Positions 25,869 through 34,743 of a stretch of DNA of 62,691 nucleotides are shown here, in pieces (the first letter of the stretch is position 1; each line of letters starts with the position of its first letter). The translations under genes and the position numbers were made by a program. The stretch is from contig MGTD01000009.1 of the NCBI GenBank assembly GCA_001799285.1, positions 1-62,691 of the forward strand, written 5' to 3'. This stretch comes from Deltaproteobacteria bacterium RIFOXYD12_FULL_56_24 (GTDB lineage: Bacteria > Desulfobacterota > Desulfobulbia > Desulfobulbales > Desulfurivibrionaceae). Under the pieces are notes generated by a model. It did no database searches and had not been told where the DNA came from. It saw nothing but the letters and a program-made list of their open reading frames with translations.

Positions 25869-27332
25869 GTGGCACCCGCAGCGTCATTTATAAAAGCGCT
25901 TTTTAAGCAGACCATCGACAAGGGGAAATCCTTCCTGCTCAGTGTCCCCTTGAAGCTGAAGATTCTCGGCCTGGCCCTTGGTCTGATCCTGTTCTTCGGC
26001 GCGGTGACCATTTACAATGTTCAGAAAGCGCTCAAGGAGAACATGGATGATTTTCTCAAGGAAGAAAGTCGTTTTATCGCAGCAGGACTATCCTATCAGG
26101 TCTATGACTATCTGCTGATCAACGACCTGTACGGTCTTACTCAGATGCTCAGGGACATGGTCCAGAGTCGTCCTGACCTGCGCTACATTTTTGTCCGCAA
26201 TTCCACAGGTCAGGTAATCGCCCACACCTTTGAAGGCGGTTTTCCGGCGGATTTGCTTATGAGTCCTGCCGGTATCCCTTCGTCATCGTCCGAGCTGCGA
26301 CTGCTCCACACCAACGAGGGAAAGATCTGGGAGGCCAGCGCCGGGATCAGTAACGGCAGCGAAGGCGTGGTGCTGGTCGCCGTGAGGGGCGACCGGCTGC
26401 AACGCCAGATCGAGGGGATCACCGGAGCCCTTGCCCGAACCACTTTGCTGGTCGCCGCATTCGGGATGCTGCTTTCCCTGGGCCTGACCTGGCTTATTAC
26501 CAGACCGGTGGGCAGACTCCTTAAGGCAACCAGGGCGGTGCAGGACGGGGATTATTCGGTGCGCCTGATCCCTGCTGAAACCAAAGATGAACTGGGGAAG
26601 CTCATGGAAGGCTTCAACGCCATGGTACTTTCTCTTGCCAGTGCAGATAATGCCCGGCTGGAAAAGGAGTATCTGCAGAGGGATTTTCTGCACCGGGTCA
26701 TGGCCGGACAGGAAGGCGAAAGAAAACGCATCGCCCGCGAGCTTCATGACCAGACCGGGCAGGCCTTGGCCTCGGTCATGGTTGATCTCAAGATGCTGGA
26801 GAATGCGAAAAACGAAAGCGATACCAGCCAGAGTATCGGTCGGTTGAGAAAGGCCATAACCGAGGAGATGGCGGCCATTCATGATTTGGCGGTGGCATTG
26901 CGGCCCAGCGTTCTGGACGATCTTGGGTTGGTCCCGGCGGTGGAGATGCTGGTTCGAAGTTTTATCGGTCGGCAGGGAATCATGGTGGAGCTGACGGTCA
27001 TCGGTTTTGCCGAGAAAAGGGCGGATGCTTGCACGGAAACCTGCATTTACCGGGTTGTTCAGGAAGCCCTTGCCAATGTGGCGCGGCATGCCCAAGCCAC
27101 AGAGGTTAGCGTGCTTCTGGAATGGCGCGGGGATAAAATCAGGGGCGTCATCGAGGACAACGGCATCGGTTTCGACCCTGATATGGTCGATGCCAAGACC
27201 AGTCTTGGGGTGCTGGGCATGCAGGAACGAACCCAGCTGCTGAACGGGACTTTCCGGATTGAGAGCAGCCCGGGCGAGGGAGCCATGCTGGTTTTTGAAA
27301 TGTCTGCCAGAGCGGGGATTTGCCATGAATAA
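25869..27332 (+). CDS. NarL-family sensor histidine kinase of the arr locus
   Basis: 487 residues from a GTG start with GGGGGA upstream. TM1 about 31-50, periplasmic sensor domain, TM2 about 190-211, HAMP about 209-262. The HisKA_3 box is RKRIARELHDQTGQAL (His293), and the HATPase has VQEALANVARHA, DNGIGFDPDM and GVLGMQERTQLL. This is the kinase class that partners LuxR-type regulators, which follows: its stop overlaps the regulator start by 8 bp. The likely input is the neighbouring lipoprotein. Confidence 0.93.
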   Translation: MAPAASFIKALFKQTIDKGKSFLLSVPLKLKILGLALGLILFFGAVTIYNVQKALKENMDDFLKEESRFIAAGLSYQVYDYLLINDLYGLTQMLRDMVQSRPDLRYIFVRNSTGQVIAHTFEGGFPADLLMSPAGIPSSSSELRLLHTNEGKIWEASAGISNGSEGVVLVAVRGDRLQRQIEGITGALARTTLLVAAFGMLLSLGLTWLITRPVGRLLKATRAVQDGDYSVRLIPAETKDELGKLMEGFNAMVLSLASADNARLEKEYLQRDFLHRVMAGQEGERKRIARELHDQTGQALASVMVDLKMLENAKNESDTSQSIGRLRKAITEEMAAIHDLAVALRPSVLDDLGLVPAVEMLVRSFIGRQGIMVELTVIGFAEKRADACTETCIYRVVQEALANVARHAQATEVSVLLEWRGDKIRGVIEDNGIGFDPDMVDAKTSLGVLGMQERTQLLNGTFRIESSPGEGAMLVFEMSARAGICHE

Positions 27333-27981
27333 GGGGAAGATTCGCATCCTGGTAGTCGATGATCATCCGGTGCTCCTCTCCGGTCTGAGCCTGCTGCTCA
27401 ATGCCGAACCGGACATGGTGGTGGCGGGCACGGCGGATTCGGGGCCCAAGGCTCTGGCCCAAGCCAGGGAGCTGCAGCCGGACATCGTGCTCCTCGATAT
27501 CTCCCTGCCGGAAACCAGCGGGCTGCTGCTTTTGCCGGAGATTTTGAATCAAGCGCCGAAGACCAGCGTTATCATGCTGACCATGCACGAGGACCACCAG
27601 TATCTCAAGGAAGCCGTGGCCAAGGGGGCCAAGGGCTTTATGCTCAAGAAATGCCTGGATGTAGATCTGCTTTATGCCATCCGTTCGGTGATGCGGGGGC
27701 AGATTTATATTCATCCGGCCATGATGCCGGATCTTCTGGCCGGGCAGGACAAGAGTGTCGCCTCCCCCGAGGAGAGGCTCTGGCTCTCGCTCAGCCACCG
27801 GGAGCAGCAGGTCATGCTCGCGGTGGTCATGGGCTTCACGAGCAGGGAGATTGCCGAGCAGCTGTTTCTCAGTGAAAAAACCGTGGCTACCTACCGTTCC
27901 AGGTCCATGGCCAAGCTTGGCCTGGAGACCAGGTCCGAGCTGGTAGAGCTGGTGGCCAGACAGAAAAAAACCGGCCGGTGA
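27325..27981 (+). CDS. NarL/FixJ-family response regulator of the arr locus
   Basis: 218 residues. Receiver with VVDDHPVLLSG (acidic pocket Asp12/Asp13), phosphoacceptor Asp58 in IVLLDISLP and a conserved lysine in KGAKGFMLKK. The C-terminal LuxR helix-turn-helix reads LSHREQQVMLAVVMGFTSRE and LFLSEKTVATYRSR. The start at 27325 lies inside the kinase 3' end (ATGAATAA); the longer upstream frame belongs to the kinase region. It probably activates the arrAB transcription unit starting just downstream. Confidence 0.94.
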   Translation: MNKGKIRILVVDDHPVLLSGLSLLLNAEPDMVVAGTADSGPKALAQARELQPDIVLLDISLPETSGLLLLPEILNQAPKTSVIMLTMHEDHQYLKEAVAKGAKGFMLKKCLDVDLLYAIRSVMRGQIYIHPAMMPDLLAGQDKSVASPEERLWLSLSHREQQVMLAVVMGFTSREIAEQLFLSEKTVATYRSRSMAKLGLETRSELVELVARQKKTGR

Positions 27982-28156
27982 GTTTTTCGCCGCTTGTCGG
28001 GAAAATCCCTACAAAGAAATCAAAAAACCCCGCTTGTTTTCTATTTGCGCTTCCCTTATTCTCATTCACATTTAGAAGTGTTTAAGGCTGGTTTGTGCTT
28101 CCGGTCTTCTGGCAAATGGTACGGCGGCGGGGACAACAATCAGGAGAGAGTGACTT

Positions 28157-28618
28157 ATGAGCGTGGTCGAAGCGGTCTGCATCAGCGAAAAAAAAGGCAT
28201 GGTTAAAAAAGAGGTGCCGGAGATTAACCTGGAGGAAAACTGGGGGATCACCGGGGACGCCCATGCCGGAATCTGGCACCGGCAGGTGTCGCTTCTGGCC
28301 GGGGAAAGCATCGATACGGTAAAAAAGAAGCTGCCCCACTTGAAGCACGGGGTGTTTGCCGAAAACATCGTCACCCGGGGCCTTGACCTGATGACGCTTG
28401 CCGTCGGCGACCGGCTGGTGATCAACGATCAGGTGGAACTCGAAGTCACCCAGATCGGCAAGAAATGCCACAACGACGGCTGCGCCATCAAAAAGGCCAC
28501 CGGCGACTGCATCATGCCCAAGGAAGGAATATTTACCAAGGTTATCCGGGGGGGAGTTGTCAAGGCGGACCTCCCGATTAAAATAGAGCGAAATGCGGAC
28601 GTGACAAAGGTAGTATAG
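28157..28618 (+). CDS. MOSC-domain protein (molybdenum cofactor related)
   Basis: 153 residues with the MOSC pattern: GDAHAGIWHRQVSLLAGESI, GVFAENIVTRG, LAVGDRLVI and CHNDGCAIKKATGDCIMPKEG. MOSC domains handle sulfur transfer to, or carriage of, the molybdenum cofactor. An AGGAGAGAG ribosome site precedes the ATG. It lies 28 bp before the molybdoenzyme ArrA, so it probably helps mature its bis-pyranopterin cofactor. Confidence 0.88.
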   Translation: MSVVEAVCISEKKGMVKKEVPEINLEENWGITGDAHAGIWHRQVSLLAGESIDTVKKKLPHLKHGVFAENIVTRGLDLMTLAVGDRLVINDQVELEVTQIGKKCHNDGCAIKKATGDCIMPKEGIFTKVIRGGVVKADLPIKIERNADVTKVV

Positions 28619-28646
28619 CCTGAAGCAAAAAAAGGAGAAGAAAAGC

Positions 28647-31181
28647 ATGAAGATCAAAAGAAGGGATTTTCTCAAACTGAGTGCGGCAACCGGTGTGGCG
28701 GCCGCCGCCTTCAAGGGTTCCACCCTCAACGCTCTGGCCGACGCCTATCGCCCCGGTATCGGCGGCGAGGCCCCAGGGAACTGGGTTGCCTCCACCTGTC
28801 AGGGCTGCACCACCTGGTGTCCGGTTGAGGTTTTCGTCCAGGACGGCCGGGCAGTCAAGGTGCGCGGCAACCGCTACTCCAAGCAGAACGAGGGCACGGT
28901 CTGCCCCCGCGGCCATCTCTCCCTTCAGCAGGTCTATGATCCGGACCGGATCAAGGTGCCGATGAAACGGACCAACCCGGTCAAGGGCCGCGGCGTTGAT
29001 CCCAAATTCGTGCCCATCTCCTGGGACGAGGCCTACAACACCATCGCCGATAAGATGATGGAGCTGCGCAAGAGCGACGAGAGCGAAAAATACGCCCTGA
29101 TGCGCGGTCGCTACACCTATCTGCGCGATGTCCTTTACGAGGTCATGACCAAGGTTTACGGCTCGCCAAACAGCATCTCCCACAGCGCCATGTGCGCCGA
29201 GGCCGAGAACTTCGGCGCCTACTACACCCAAGGCCTTTGGGGCTACCGCGACTACGATCTCGACCACACCAAGTATCTTCTGATCTGGGGCTGCGATCCG
29301 GTCGCCAGCAACCGGATGATCCCGGCCACCATCAAGCGCCTCGGCGATGTCATGGACAAGGCCACCGTGGTTGCCGTTGATCCGCGTTTCACCACCTCGG
29401 CGGCCAAGGCCAACGAGTGGGTACCCCTTGATCCCGGCACCGACGCGGCGGTGGCTGGCGCCATCGCCCATGTGATGCTGACCGAGGGGCTCTGGTACAA
29501 GCCCTTTGTCGGCGACTTCAAGGACGGCAAGAACCTCTTCAAGGCCGGAGCCACGGTGGACGAAGCCTCCTTTGCCGAGAAGGAAACCCACGGTATCGTC
29601 AAGTGGTGGAACCTGTATCTCAAGGACATGACCCCCAAGAAGGCCGCTGAACTGGCCAAGATTGATGCCGACCAGATCGTCCGCATCGCCCGGGGCATGG
29701 GCAAGGCCGCCCCCAATGTCTGTGTATGGATGGGACCGGGGGCGGCGATGCAGCCGCGCGGCGGCTACAACGCCATGGCGGTCAACGCCCTGGCCGGCCT
29801 CACCGGCGGGGTGGACAACGAGGGCGGCACCCTGTCCTCTGCCAAGATCCCGGTCAACAAGGTGCCCAAGTACGACAAGTTCATGGACGAGGTCGCCAAG
29901 AAGAAGACCAAAATGAAGAAGATTGACCAGCGCGGCTATCTCAATGTCCCGGCCCTCAGCAAGGGCAAGTCCGGCGGCGGCGTTTCCACCAATAACTGCG
30001 CCACCGGCATGTTGGCCAAGGACCCGTACGAGCTGAAAATGATCGTCGGCTACATGAACAACTATGTCTTCGCCAATCAGGGCGCGGAGCGCTGGGAAAA
30101 GGCCTTGGAGGAGGTGCCCTTCATCGTCCACCTCACCACCCATGCCTCGGAGTTCTCCATGTACTCCGACATCGTCCTGCCCTGCCGGATCAACCAGTAT
30201 GAGCGGATCGGCTTTATCAAGCAGAAGGCCAACCGCTATGCCGACTGCGCCCTGCTGCAGAATGCAGTGGACCCGATCTTCCCGGCAATCAACGAAGAGA
30301 CCGAGTTCCCCTGGCACATCGGCATGAAACTCAAAGAGCGCGGCTTCCCGAATCTGATCGACTGCCTGCAAGACATCTTCAAGGATCCGGAAACCGGCAA
30401 CAAGGCGACCAACTCCATGGAGTTCACCGAGTTCGCCCTCAAGTACTACACCGCTCCCCTCTGGGACGGCAAGAAGGATGTGGGCGGCGACAAGATCGCG
30501 GGCTGGAAGGAGATGAAGCGCCGCGGCATGTGGAACTCCGACCCCTACAAGCCAAGGTCCGAGTGGGGCAAGTTCCATACCGTGACCAAGAAGTTCGAGT
30601 TCTACTCCGAAACCCTGAAGAAGGCGCTCAAGGGCCATGCCGAGAAGCACAAGGTGGATGTGGACAAGGTCATGGAGGCCTGCAACTACACCGCCCGCGG
30701 CGAGATGGCTTTCGTGCCCCACTACGAGGCACCCAGGCTGCATGGCGACCCCAAGCAGTATCCCTTCGCCTTCATTGACTACAAGTCCCGCCTCAACCGC
30801 GAGGGCCGCAGTCAGAACAACCCCTGGTACTACGAGTTCAAGCATGTCGATCCGGGCGATGTCGGCCTGCAGGACACGGTCCGCCTCAACCCGGCCGACG
30901 GCAAGCAGCTGGGGATCAAGGACGGCGACACGGTGAAGCTCACCTCGGTCAGCGGCAGCATCCAGTGCGTGGCCAGGCTGTGGGAAGGGGTCAAGCCCGG
31001 CACTGTTTCCAAGTCCTACGGCCAAGGCCACTGGGCTTACGGCCGTACCGCGGCCAAGGTTTTCGGCAAGGAAGCCCGCGGCGGCAACAACAACAACCTG
31101 ATCCCCTTCGATCTGGAACGGCTTTCCGGCGCCAACGCCCGGAACGGCGGTTTTGCCATGATCAAGATCGAAAAGGCTTAA
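28647..31181 (+). CDS. arrA: Predicted respiratory arsenate reductase, catalytic subunit
   Basis: Periplasmic molybdopterin enzyme of the DMSO-reductase family, predicted to reduce As(V) to As(III) with electrons from ArrB. 844 residues, close to known ArrA (about 850). The Tat signal is RRDFLKLSAATG. The 4Fe-4S motif is Cys51-x2-Cys54-x3-Cys58-x27-Cys86. ArrA-type active-site segments RGRYT (Arg155, Tyr156) and HSAMC (His179, Ser180, Mo-ligand Cys183) are present, and Tyr200 is in WGYRDYD. FVGDFKDGKN, QPRGGYNAMA and YGQGHWAYGR also match ArrA as I recall it. One active-site position differs: Asn188 where Shewanella ANA-3 ArrA has Lys198. ArxA-type GRGWG is absent. An alternative substrate in the ArrA/SrdA-like group cannot be excluded. 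Confidence 0.87.
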   Translation: MKIKRRDFLKLSAATGVAAAAFKGSTLNALADAYRPGIGGEAPGNWVASTCQGCTTWCPVEVFVQDGRAVKVRGNRYSKQNEGTVCPRGHLSLQQVYDPDRIKVPMKRTNPVKGRGVDPKFVPISWDEAYNTIADKMMELRKSDESEKYALMRGRYTYLRDVLYEVMTKVYGSPNSISHSAMCAEAENFGAYYTQGLWGYRDYDLDHTKYLLIWGCDPVASNRMIPATIKRLGDVMDKATVVAVDPRFTTSAAKANEWVPLDPGTDAAVAGAIAHVMLTEGLWYKPFVGDFKDGKNLFKAGATVDEASFAEKETHGIVKWWNLYLKDMTPKKAAELAKIDADQIVRIARGMGKAAPNVCVWMGPGAAMQPRGGYNAMAVNALAGLTGGVDNEGGTLSSAKIPVNKVPKYDKFMDEVAKKKTKMKKIDQRGYLNVPALSKGKSGGGVSTNNCATGMLAKDPYELKMIVGYMNNYVFANQGAERWEKALEEVPFIVHLTTHASEFSMYSDIVLPCRINQYERIGFIKQKANRYADCALLQNAVDPIFPAINEETEFPWHIGMKLKERGFPNLIDCLQDIFKDPETGNKATNSMEFTEFALKYYTAPLWDGKKDVGGDKIAGWKEMKRRGMWNSDPYKPRSEWGKFHTVTKKFEFYSETLKKALKGHAEKHKVDVDKVMEACNYTARGEMAFVPHYEAPRLHGDPKQYPFAFIDYKSRLNREGRSQNNPWYYEFKHVDPGDVGLQDTVRLNPADGKQLGIKDGDTVKLTSVSGSIQCVARLWEGVKPGTVSKSYGQGHWAYGRTAAKVFGKEARGGNNNNLIPFDLERLSGANARNGGFAMIKIEKA

Positions 31182-31214
31182 GTTTCTGACTCATTAAGAC
31201 GGAGGATATAGATA

Positions 31215-31976
31215 ATGACGCAATATGCGATGGTAATTGACTTGCAGAAATGCATGGGCTGCGGCGCCTGCGCCCTGGCCTGCAAAACCGAGAACAACAC
31301 GGCCAACCGGCATGACGGCCAGGCCCACAACTTTGCCGACTACCAGCACGAGACCACCGGGAAGTTTCCCAAGGTGAAGTATCAGACCCGACCGGTCCTC
31401 TGCAACCACTGCTCCAATGCTCCATGTGTTAAGGCCTGCCCGGTTACTCCCAAGGCGATGTATAAGACCAAGGACGGCATTACCATGCACAACGACGAGC
31501 GCTGCATCGGCTGCCGTGCCTGCCAGGAAGCATGCCCCTACTCCAAGATGGAAGTCAAGGGCACCGACACCAGTGTCATCAGCTACACCGGTGATGAGGG
31601 CAAGCCGCATGACCCGTTCTACACCGACAAAACCGAGGTGATCCCCGGCCTCACCTCTTCCGGGGCCGAGATTGCGGCCAAGAGCGCCATGCCGCCGACC
31701 AAGACCAACTTCAGCCATCCGGACTACCAGGATGTCCGCCGCAGCAACATCACCGAAAAGTGCATCTTCTGCGAGCACCGGGTGAAGAAGGGCCTGGAGC
31801 CCAACTGCGTGGTTGCTTGCCCGGCCCGGGCCCGGATCTTCGGCGACATCAATGACAAGAACAGCGAGGTCGCCATGCTGGTCAAGAAGTACAAGGGCAA
31901 GGGGTTGAAGCCGGAAAAGGGCACCAAGCCCAATGTGTATTACATCCGGAGCTACAGCAACACCGCTAAGAAGTAG
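31215..31976 (+). CDS. arrB: Predicted respiratory arsenate reductase, four-cluster iron-sulfur subunit
   Basis: 253 residues without a signal peptide, so probably exported together with the Tat-targeted ArrA. Four cysteine groups: CMGCGACALAC, CNHCSNAPCVKAC, CIGCRACQEAC and CIFCEHRVKK...CVVAC. This is the DmsB/PsrB/ArrB arrangement of four [4Fe-4S] clusters. An ACGGAGGA ribosome site lies upstream, 33 bp after arrA. No NrfD-type membrane anchor gene follows; electrons would have to come from a quinol dehydrogenase elsewhere, such as CymA in Shewanella. Confidence 0.92.
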   Translation: MTQYAMVIDLQKCMGCGACALACKTENNTANRHDGQAHNFADYQHETTGKFPKVKYQTRPVLCNHCSNAPCVKACPVTPKAMYKTKDGITMHNDERCIGCRACQEACPYSKMEVKGTDTSVISYTGDEGKPHDPFYTDKTEVIPGLTSSGAEIAAKSAMPPTKTNFSHPDYQDVRRSNITEKCIFCEHRVKKGLEPNCVVACPARARIFGDINDKNSEVAMLVKKYKGKGLKPEKGTKPNVYYIRSYSNTAKK

Positions 31977-32010
31977 GGTTGCCTTAAAGTTCCAAGCATT
32001 ACCCAGACAT

Positions 32011-32046
32011 CGGGGGGCGGACGCAATCGTGTCCGCCCCCCGATTT
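32011..32046 (+). terminator. Strong hairpin after arrB
   Basis: CGGGGGGCGGACGC pairs with GTGTCCGCCCCCCG, followed by ATTT. It could end or attenuate the arrAB transcript before the chaperone gene. Confidence 0.65.
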
Positions 32047-32056
32047 ACATGAAAGA

Positions 32057-32160
32057 CCCTCATCCCCGCCTCTCCTCCCCTAGGGAGAAGGGAGTCTTCT
32101 GCCTCCTCCGCTCATGGAGGCGCCATCCCTCTCCCTAAGGGAGAGGGCCAGGGTGAGGGC
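32057..32160. repeat. CTCTCCC-type intergenic repeat
   Basis: Ends in CCCTCTCCCTAAGGGAGAGGG followed by CAGGGTGAGGG, with an imperfect inverted partner at the left (CCCTCATCCCCGCCTCTCC). The same kind of sequence occurs at about 11539-11640 and 57888-57990. Confidence 0.7.
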
Positions 32161-32209
32161 ATCACGTTCCTGCAACCAACCGCATTCAGCATAGAGAGGC
32201 TCATAACCC

Positions 32210-32863
32210 ATGTCCAACGACCTTACTCAGACCGCCCTCAAGCGCAGCGACGCCTACCGTCTTCTTGCCGCCTGCTTTTACGAGCCGGAACGGGAGATGT
32301 TCATCGAAGAAAACCTCTGCGCCAACCTGGCCGGACTGATGGAGGCGCTGGCGCTTCCGGCCTCGGCCGCTTCCTGTCGGTGGATGGGTGAAGGGCTGCA
32401 GAAAAACAGCCAGGAAGAGCTTCTCCAGGAGTACAGCGCCCTGTTTCTCGGCCCCTTCGTCATCCCGGCCCAGCCTTTCGGCTCGGTGTATCTTGAGAAA
32501 GATAAGGTGCTGATGGGCGACTCCACCATGGAGGTCAAGAAGATTTACGGCCAAAACGGGGTGCAGCACGATGTTCCCGGGCCGCCGGACCACATCGCCA
32601 TCGAGCTCGAGTTCATGAGCCTGCTCGAAAGCCGGATCGCCCAGGCCCTGTCCGAGACAAAGCAGGAGGAGCTGGCCGGGCTTTTCGCCACCCGCGCCTA
32701 CTTTTTCAATAAATTCCTGGCGTCTTGGGCGCCGCAGCTGGGCAAGGCGATCATCGGCCACGCCGCGCTTCCTTTTTACTTTGGCTTGGGCGAATGCCTG
32801 AACGACTTCATTGACTCTGAGAAACAGCGCCTCGCCGCAACCGAGCCTCTGCCGGCCCCATGA
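32210..32863 (+). CDS. arrD: TorD/DmsD-family chaperone for the molybdoenzyme (ArrD-like)
   Basis: 217 residues, all-helical TorD fold. EYSALFLGPF and PGPPDHIAIELEFM are the family signature, followed by FNKFLASWAPQLGKAI. Such proteins bind the twin-arginine leader of a partner molybdoenzyme and hold it for cofactor loading before export; the partner here is ArrA. A GAGAGG ribosome site precedes the ATG. Its stop overlaps the next start in ATGA. Confidence 0.9.
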   Translation: MSNDLTQTALKRSDAYRLLAACFYEPEREMFIEENLCANLAGLMEALALPASAASCRWMGEGLQKNSQEELLQEYSALFLGPFVIPAQPFGSVYLEKDKVLMGDSTMEVKKIYGQNGVQHDVPGPPDHIAIELEFMSLLESRIAQALSETKQEELAGLFATRAYFFNKFLASWAPQLGKAIIGHAALPFYFGLGECLNDFIDSEKQRLAATEPLPAP

Positions 32864-33873
32864 GCCTCGCCGACCGCTTAGCCGCGCGGTTCAAGAACAG
32901 CGAGCCGCCACCCCTTGATTTTATCTCCCGCCGTTGTCTGCGCAGCCGTTTTAAGGATAACGACTGCGGGCGCTGCGTTGAGGAGTGCCCGGCCAAGGCC
33001 ATCAGCTCGGAAGTAGGCGGGGTGCGTCTTGACCCGAAACGCTGTGTGGGCTGTTTGGCCTGCACCGCGGTCTGTCCGGCTGAGGCGCTGGTGGGTAAGG
33101 ACCAGCGCTTGACCACCTGGCCGGGCAAGGCTGCCAGCCGGGAGGCTTTGCGCCTTTGCTGCGAAAAGGCGATTGTCAGCGGCGAGGAGATAGTCCTTCC
33201 TTGTCTTGGCGCCCTGGCCGAGGAGCAGCTTGCCGCCCTGGCTGCGGGGGCGGGCAAAGGGGTGCGCTTGAGTCTGATCAAATGCGGAGATTGCCGGGCC
33301 GTTTCGGTCCGGGAGATTATGGCCCGGCGGCTCGCTAACCTTGAAAGCAGGCTGGGCAGCGGCGGGATTACCGGCGCGCTGAGGCTGCTGCTTGAGGAGG
33401 AAGAAGGGGGCGAGCTGGCCGAGTCCGCAAGCCGCCGCGCCTTTTTCAAGGCCTTCCGTGAAATTTCTTTCCACGCCGCCACCGAGACCATGGCCACCTT
33501 GCAGGCAGACCTCGCGCCAAAGCAGCAGCACGCCCACAAACACCAGCCCGCTCGGCTGGTCCAACTCCGGCAGGCGATTACCGGCACCGGCGAGCAAAGC
33601 ACCCAGCAGGCCCTGCTCCGGCTCTTCTTTACCCTTACCGCCAGCGATGAATGCAATTTCTGCGGCGCCTGCGCCGGGATGTGCCCCACCGGGGCGTTGA
33701 AAAACATCAGGGAAGACGAGGTGAAACAGCTCAAGTTCGACTGGGGCAAATGCAGCGGCTGCAGGCTTTGTCTGGAATTTTGCCGGAAAAAAGCGCTGGT
33801 CCTGACCGATGGCCGGGGCCTTGATTCGCTTAGCGCCGAGCTTGAGGTGCTGCGGGAAATGGCGGTGGAGTAG
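32860..33873 (+). CDS. Four-cluster ferredoxin-type protein linked to arrD
   Basis: 337 residues, no signal peptide. Two 4Fe-4S motifs near the N-terminus (CGRCVEECP, CVGCLACTAVCP) and two near the C-terminus (CNFCGACAGMCP, CSGCRLCLEFC) flank a middle domain with CCEK, LPCLGAL and KCGDCRAV. It is translationally coupled to the chaperone gene. Similar cytoplasmic ferredoxins accompany complex molybdoenzymes and may donate electrons during maturation or link to cytoplasmic pools. Its exact role is unknown. Confidence 0.8.
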   Translation: MSLADRLAARFKNSEPPPLDFISRRCLRSRFKDNDCGRCVEECPAKAISSEVGGVRLDPKRCVGCLACTAVCPAEALVGKDQRLTTWPGKAASREALRLCCEKAIVSGEEIVLPCLGALAEEQLAALAAGAGKGVRLSLIKCGDCRAVSVREIMARRLANLESRLGSGGITGALRLLLEEEEGGELAESASRRAFFKAFREISFHAATETMATLQADLAPKQQHAHKHQPARLVQLRQAITGTGEQSTQQALLRLFFTLTASDECNFCGACAGMCPTGALKNIREDEVKQLKFDWGKCSGCRLCLEFCRKKALVLTDGRGLDSLSAELEVLREMAVE

Positions 33874-33896
33874 GGTGCGTCAGCATCAATGGCAAG

Positions 33897-33927
33897 GGTA
33901 GGAGCGAGCTTGCTCGCGAGAGCTACC
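33897..33927. repeat. REP-like hairpin
   Basis: GGTAGGAGCGAGCTTGCTCGCGAG followed by AGCTACC folds as a hairpin and resembles REP sequences of the GTAGGAGC type. Confidence 0.55.
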
Positions 33928-33981
33928 GTGTCAGACGCAGCATCGTCACAACGTGCAACTCGGCACGATCCGGCTTCCGCA

Positions 33982-34010
33982 TTTACCTTTTTTCCGTAAC
34001 CATGTATAAT
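33982..34010 (+). promoter_or_regulatory. Candidate sigma-70 promoter of the ParE-type module
   Basis: TTTACC, 17-bp spacer, perfect TATAAT at 34005-34010, about 50 bp upstream of the antitoxin ATG. Confidence 0.6.
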
Positions 34011-34061
34011 AGCGTCTATCCAGACTGCCCTTCGTTCCCTCCGTAATAAGGAAGGTGCCAC

Positions 34062-34283
34062 ATGAACCCGCAAGTGCTTGAAACGATCAAAACCCTTCCC
34101 GTGGCGGAACGCATCCAGCTCATCGAAGACCTTTGGGATTCCATCGCTCTTCCCCAGGCTGATTTCGCCTTGTCCGAGGCTCAGGAGGTCGAGCTCGACC
34201 ATCGGCTCACCGCCCTCGAGCAGAACCGGAGCTGCCTCCGCCCCTGGTCTGAAGTAGCCGCGAAAATTCTTTCCGGCCGATGA
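34062..34283 (+). CDS. Addiction-module antitoxin (unstable antitoxin family)
   Basis: 73 residues. The stretch LPVAERIQLIEDLWDSIA is diagnostic of the TIGR02574 / Unstab_antitox family, with ALSEAQEVELDHRL next and the expected W-S-E-V near the C-terminus. It neutralises the ParE/RelE-type toxin encoded next; its stop overlaps that start (ATGA). A good promoter lies upstream. Confidence 0.88.
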   Translation: MNPQVLETIKTLPVAERIQLIEDLWDSIALPQADFALSEAQEVELDHRLTALEQNRSCLRPWSEVAAKILSGR

Positions 34284-34573
34284 ACCAGTTTTTTTTCACC
34301 CCGGAGGCGGAGGCTGAGCTCGCCGAATCCTTTGCCTGGTACGAATCCCGTTCTCCCGGTCTTGGCGCGGAATTCATTCGGGCTGTCGAGGCCGCGGTGA
34401 CCTCAGCCGCCCATTCTCCCTCGCAGTACCAGGCCTGGAGACGGAGCGCACGCCGGGTTCTGCTGAGAAAATTCCCCTTCGCCTTGTTTTATACCGTTTC
34501 AGATAGCGGCATCGTTGTTTTTGCCTGCTTTCACGGCAGACGAGACCCCACGATCCTTATCAACCGACAGTGA
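34280..34573 (+). CDS. ParE/RelE-superfamily toxin
   Basis: 97 residues. FTPEAEAELAESFAWYESRSPGL, FIRAVEAAV and RRVLLRKFPFALFY, followed by VFACFHGRRDP, are the ParE-type beta-alpha fold pattern. It is coupled to the antitoxin by a 4-bp overlap. ParE members poison gyrase and RelE members cut mRNA; the target here is unknown. The module lies between the arr cluster and the convergent ars operon. Confidence 0.88.
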   Translation: MNQFFFTPEAEAELAESFAWYESRSPGLGAEFIRAVEAAVTSAAHSPSQYQAWRRSARRVLLRKFPFALFYTVSDSGIVVFACFHGRRDPTILINRQ

Positions 34574-34743
34574 TTTCCTGTAAACAGCTTCCTGGAAAAA
34601 TTTTGGCATTTCCTTGAGCGAATCAAGTTATGCAAAAAACCTAATATTTTTCATAGTCAGCTTGTAAAAATATGAGGTTTTTTTATGGATTACCGTGAAA
34701 TTTTCTCGGAATCGCCGCTGCTGTCAAGCTGGGCTGGTGAAGC

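Noticed and set aside
28578-31031. 817-codon open frame antisense to arrA
   Set aside because: It is a mirror of the high-GC coding strand; arrA has clear cofactor motifs, Tat signal and ribosome site, and the antisense frame has none.
28647-31181. Polysulfide/thiosulfate reductase or ArxA-type arsenite oxidase as the identity
   Set aside because: The RGRYT and HSAMC segments and the C-terminal YGQGHWAYGR pattern fit ArrA better, and the ArxA GRGWG-type segment is missing.
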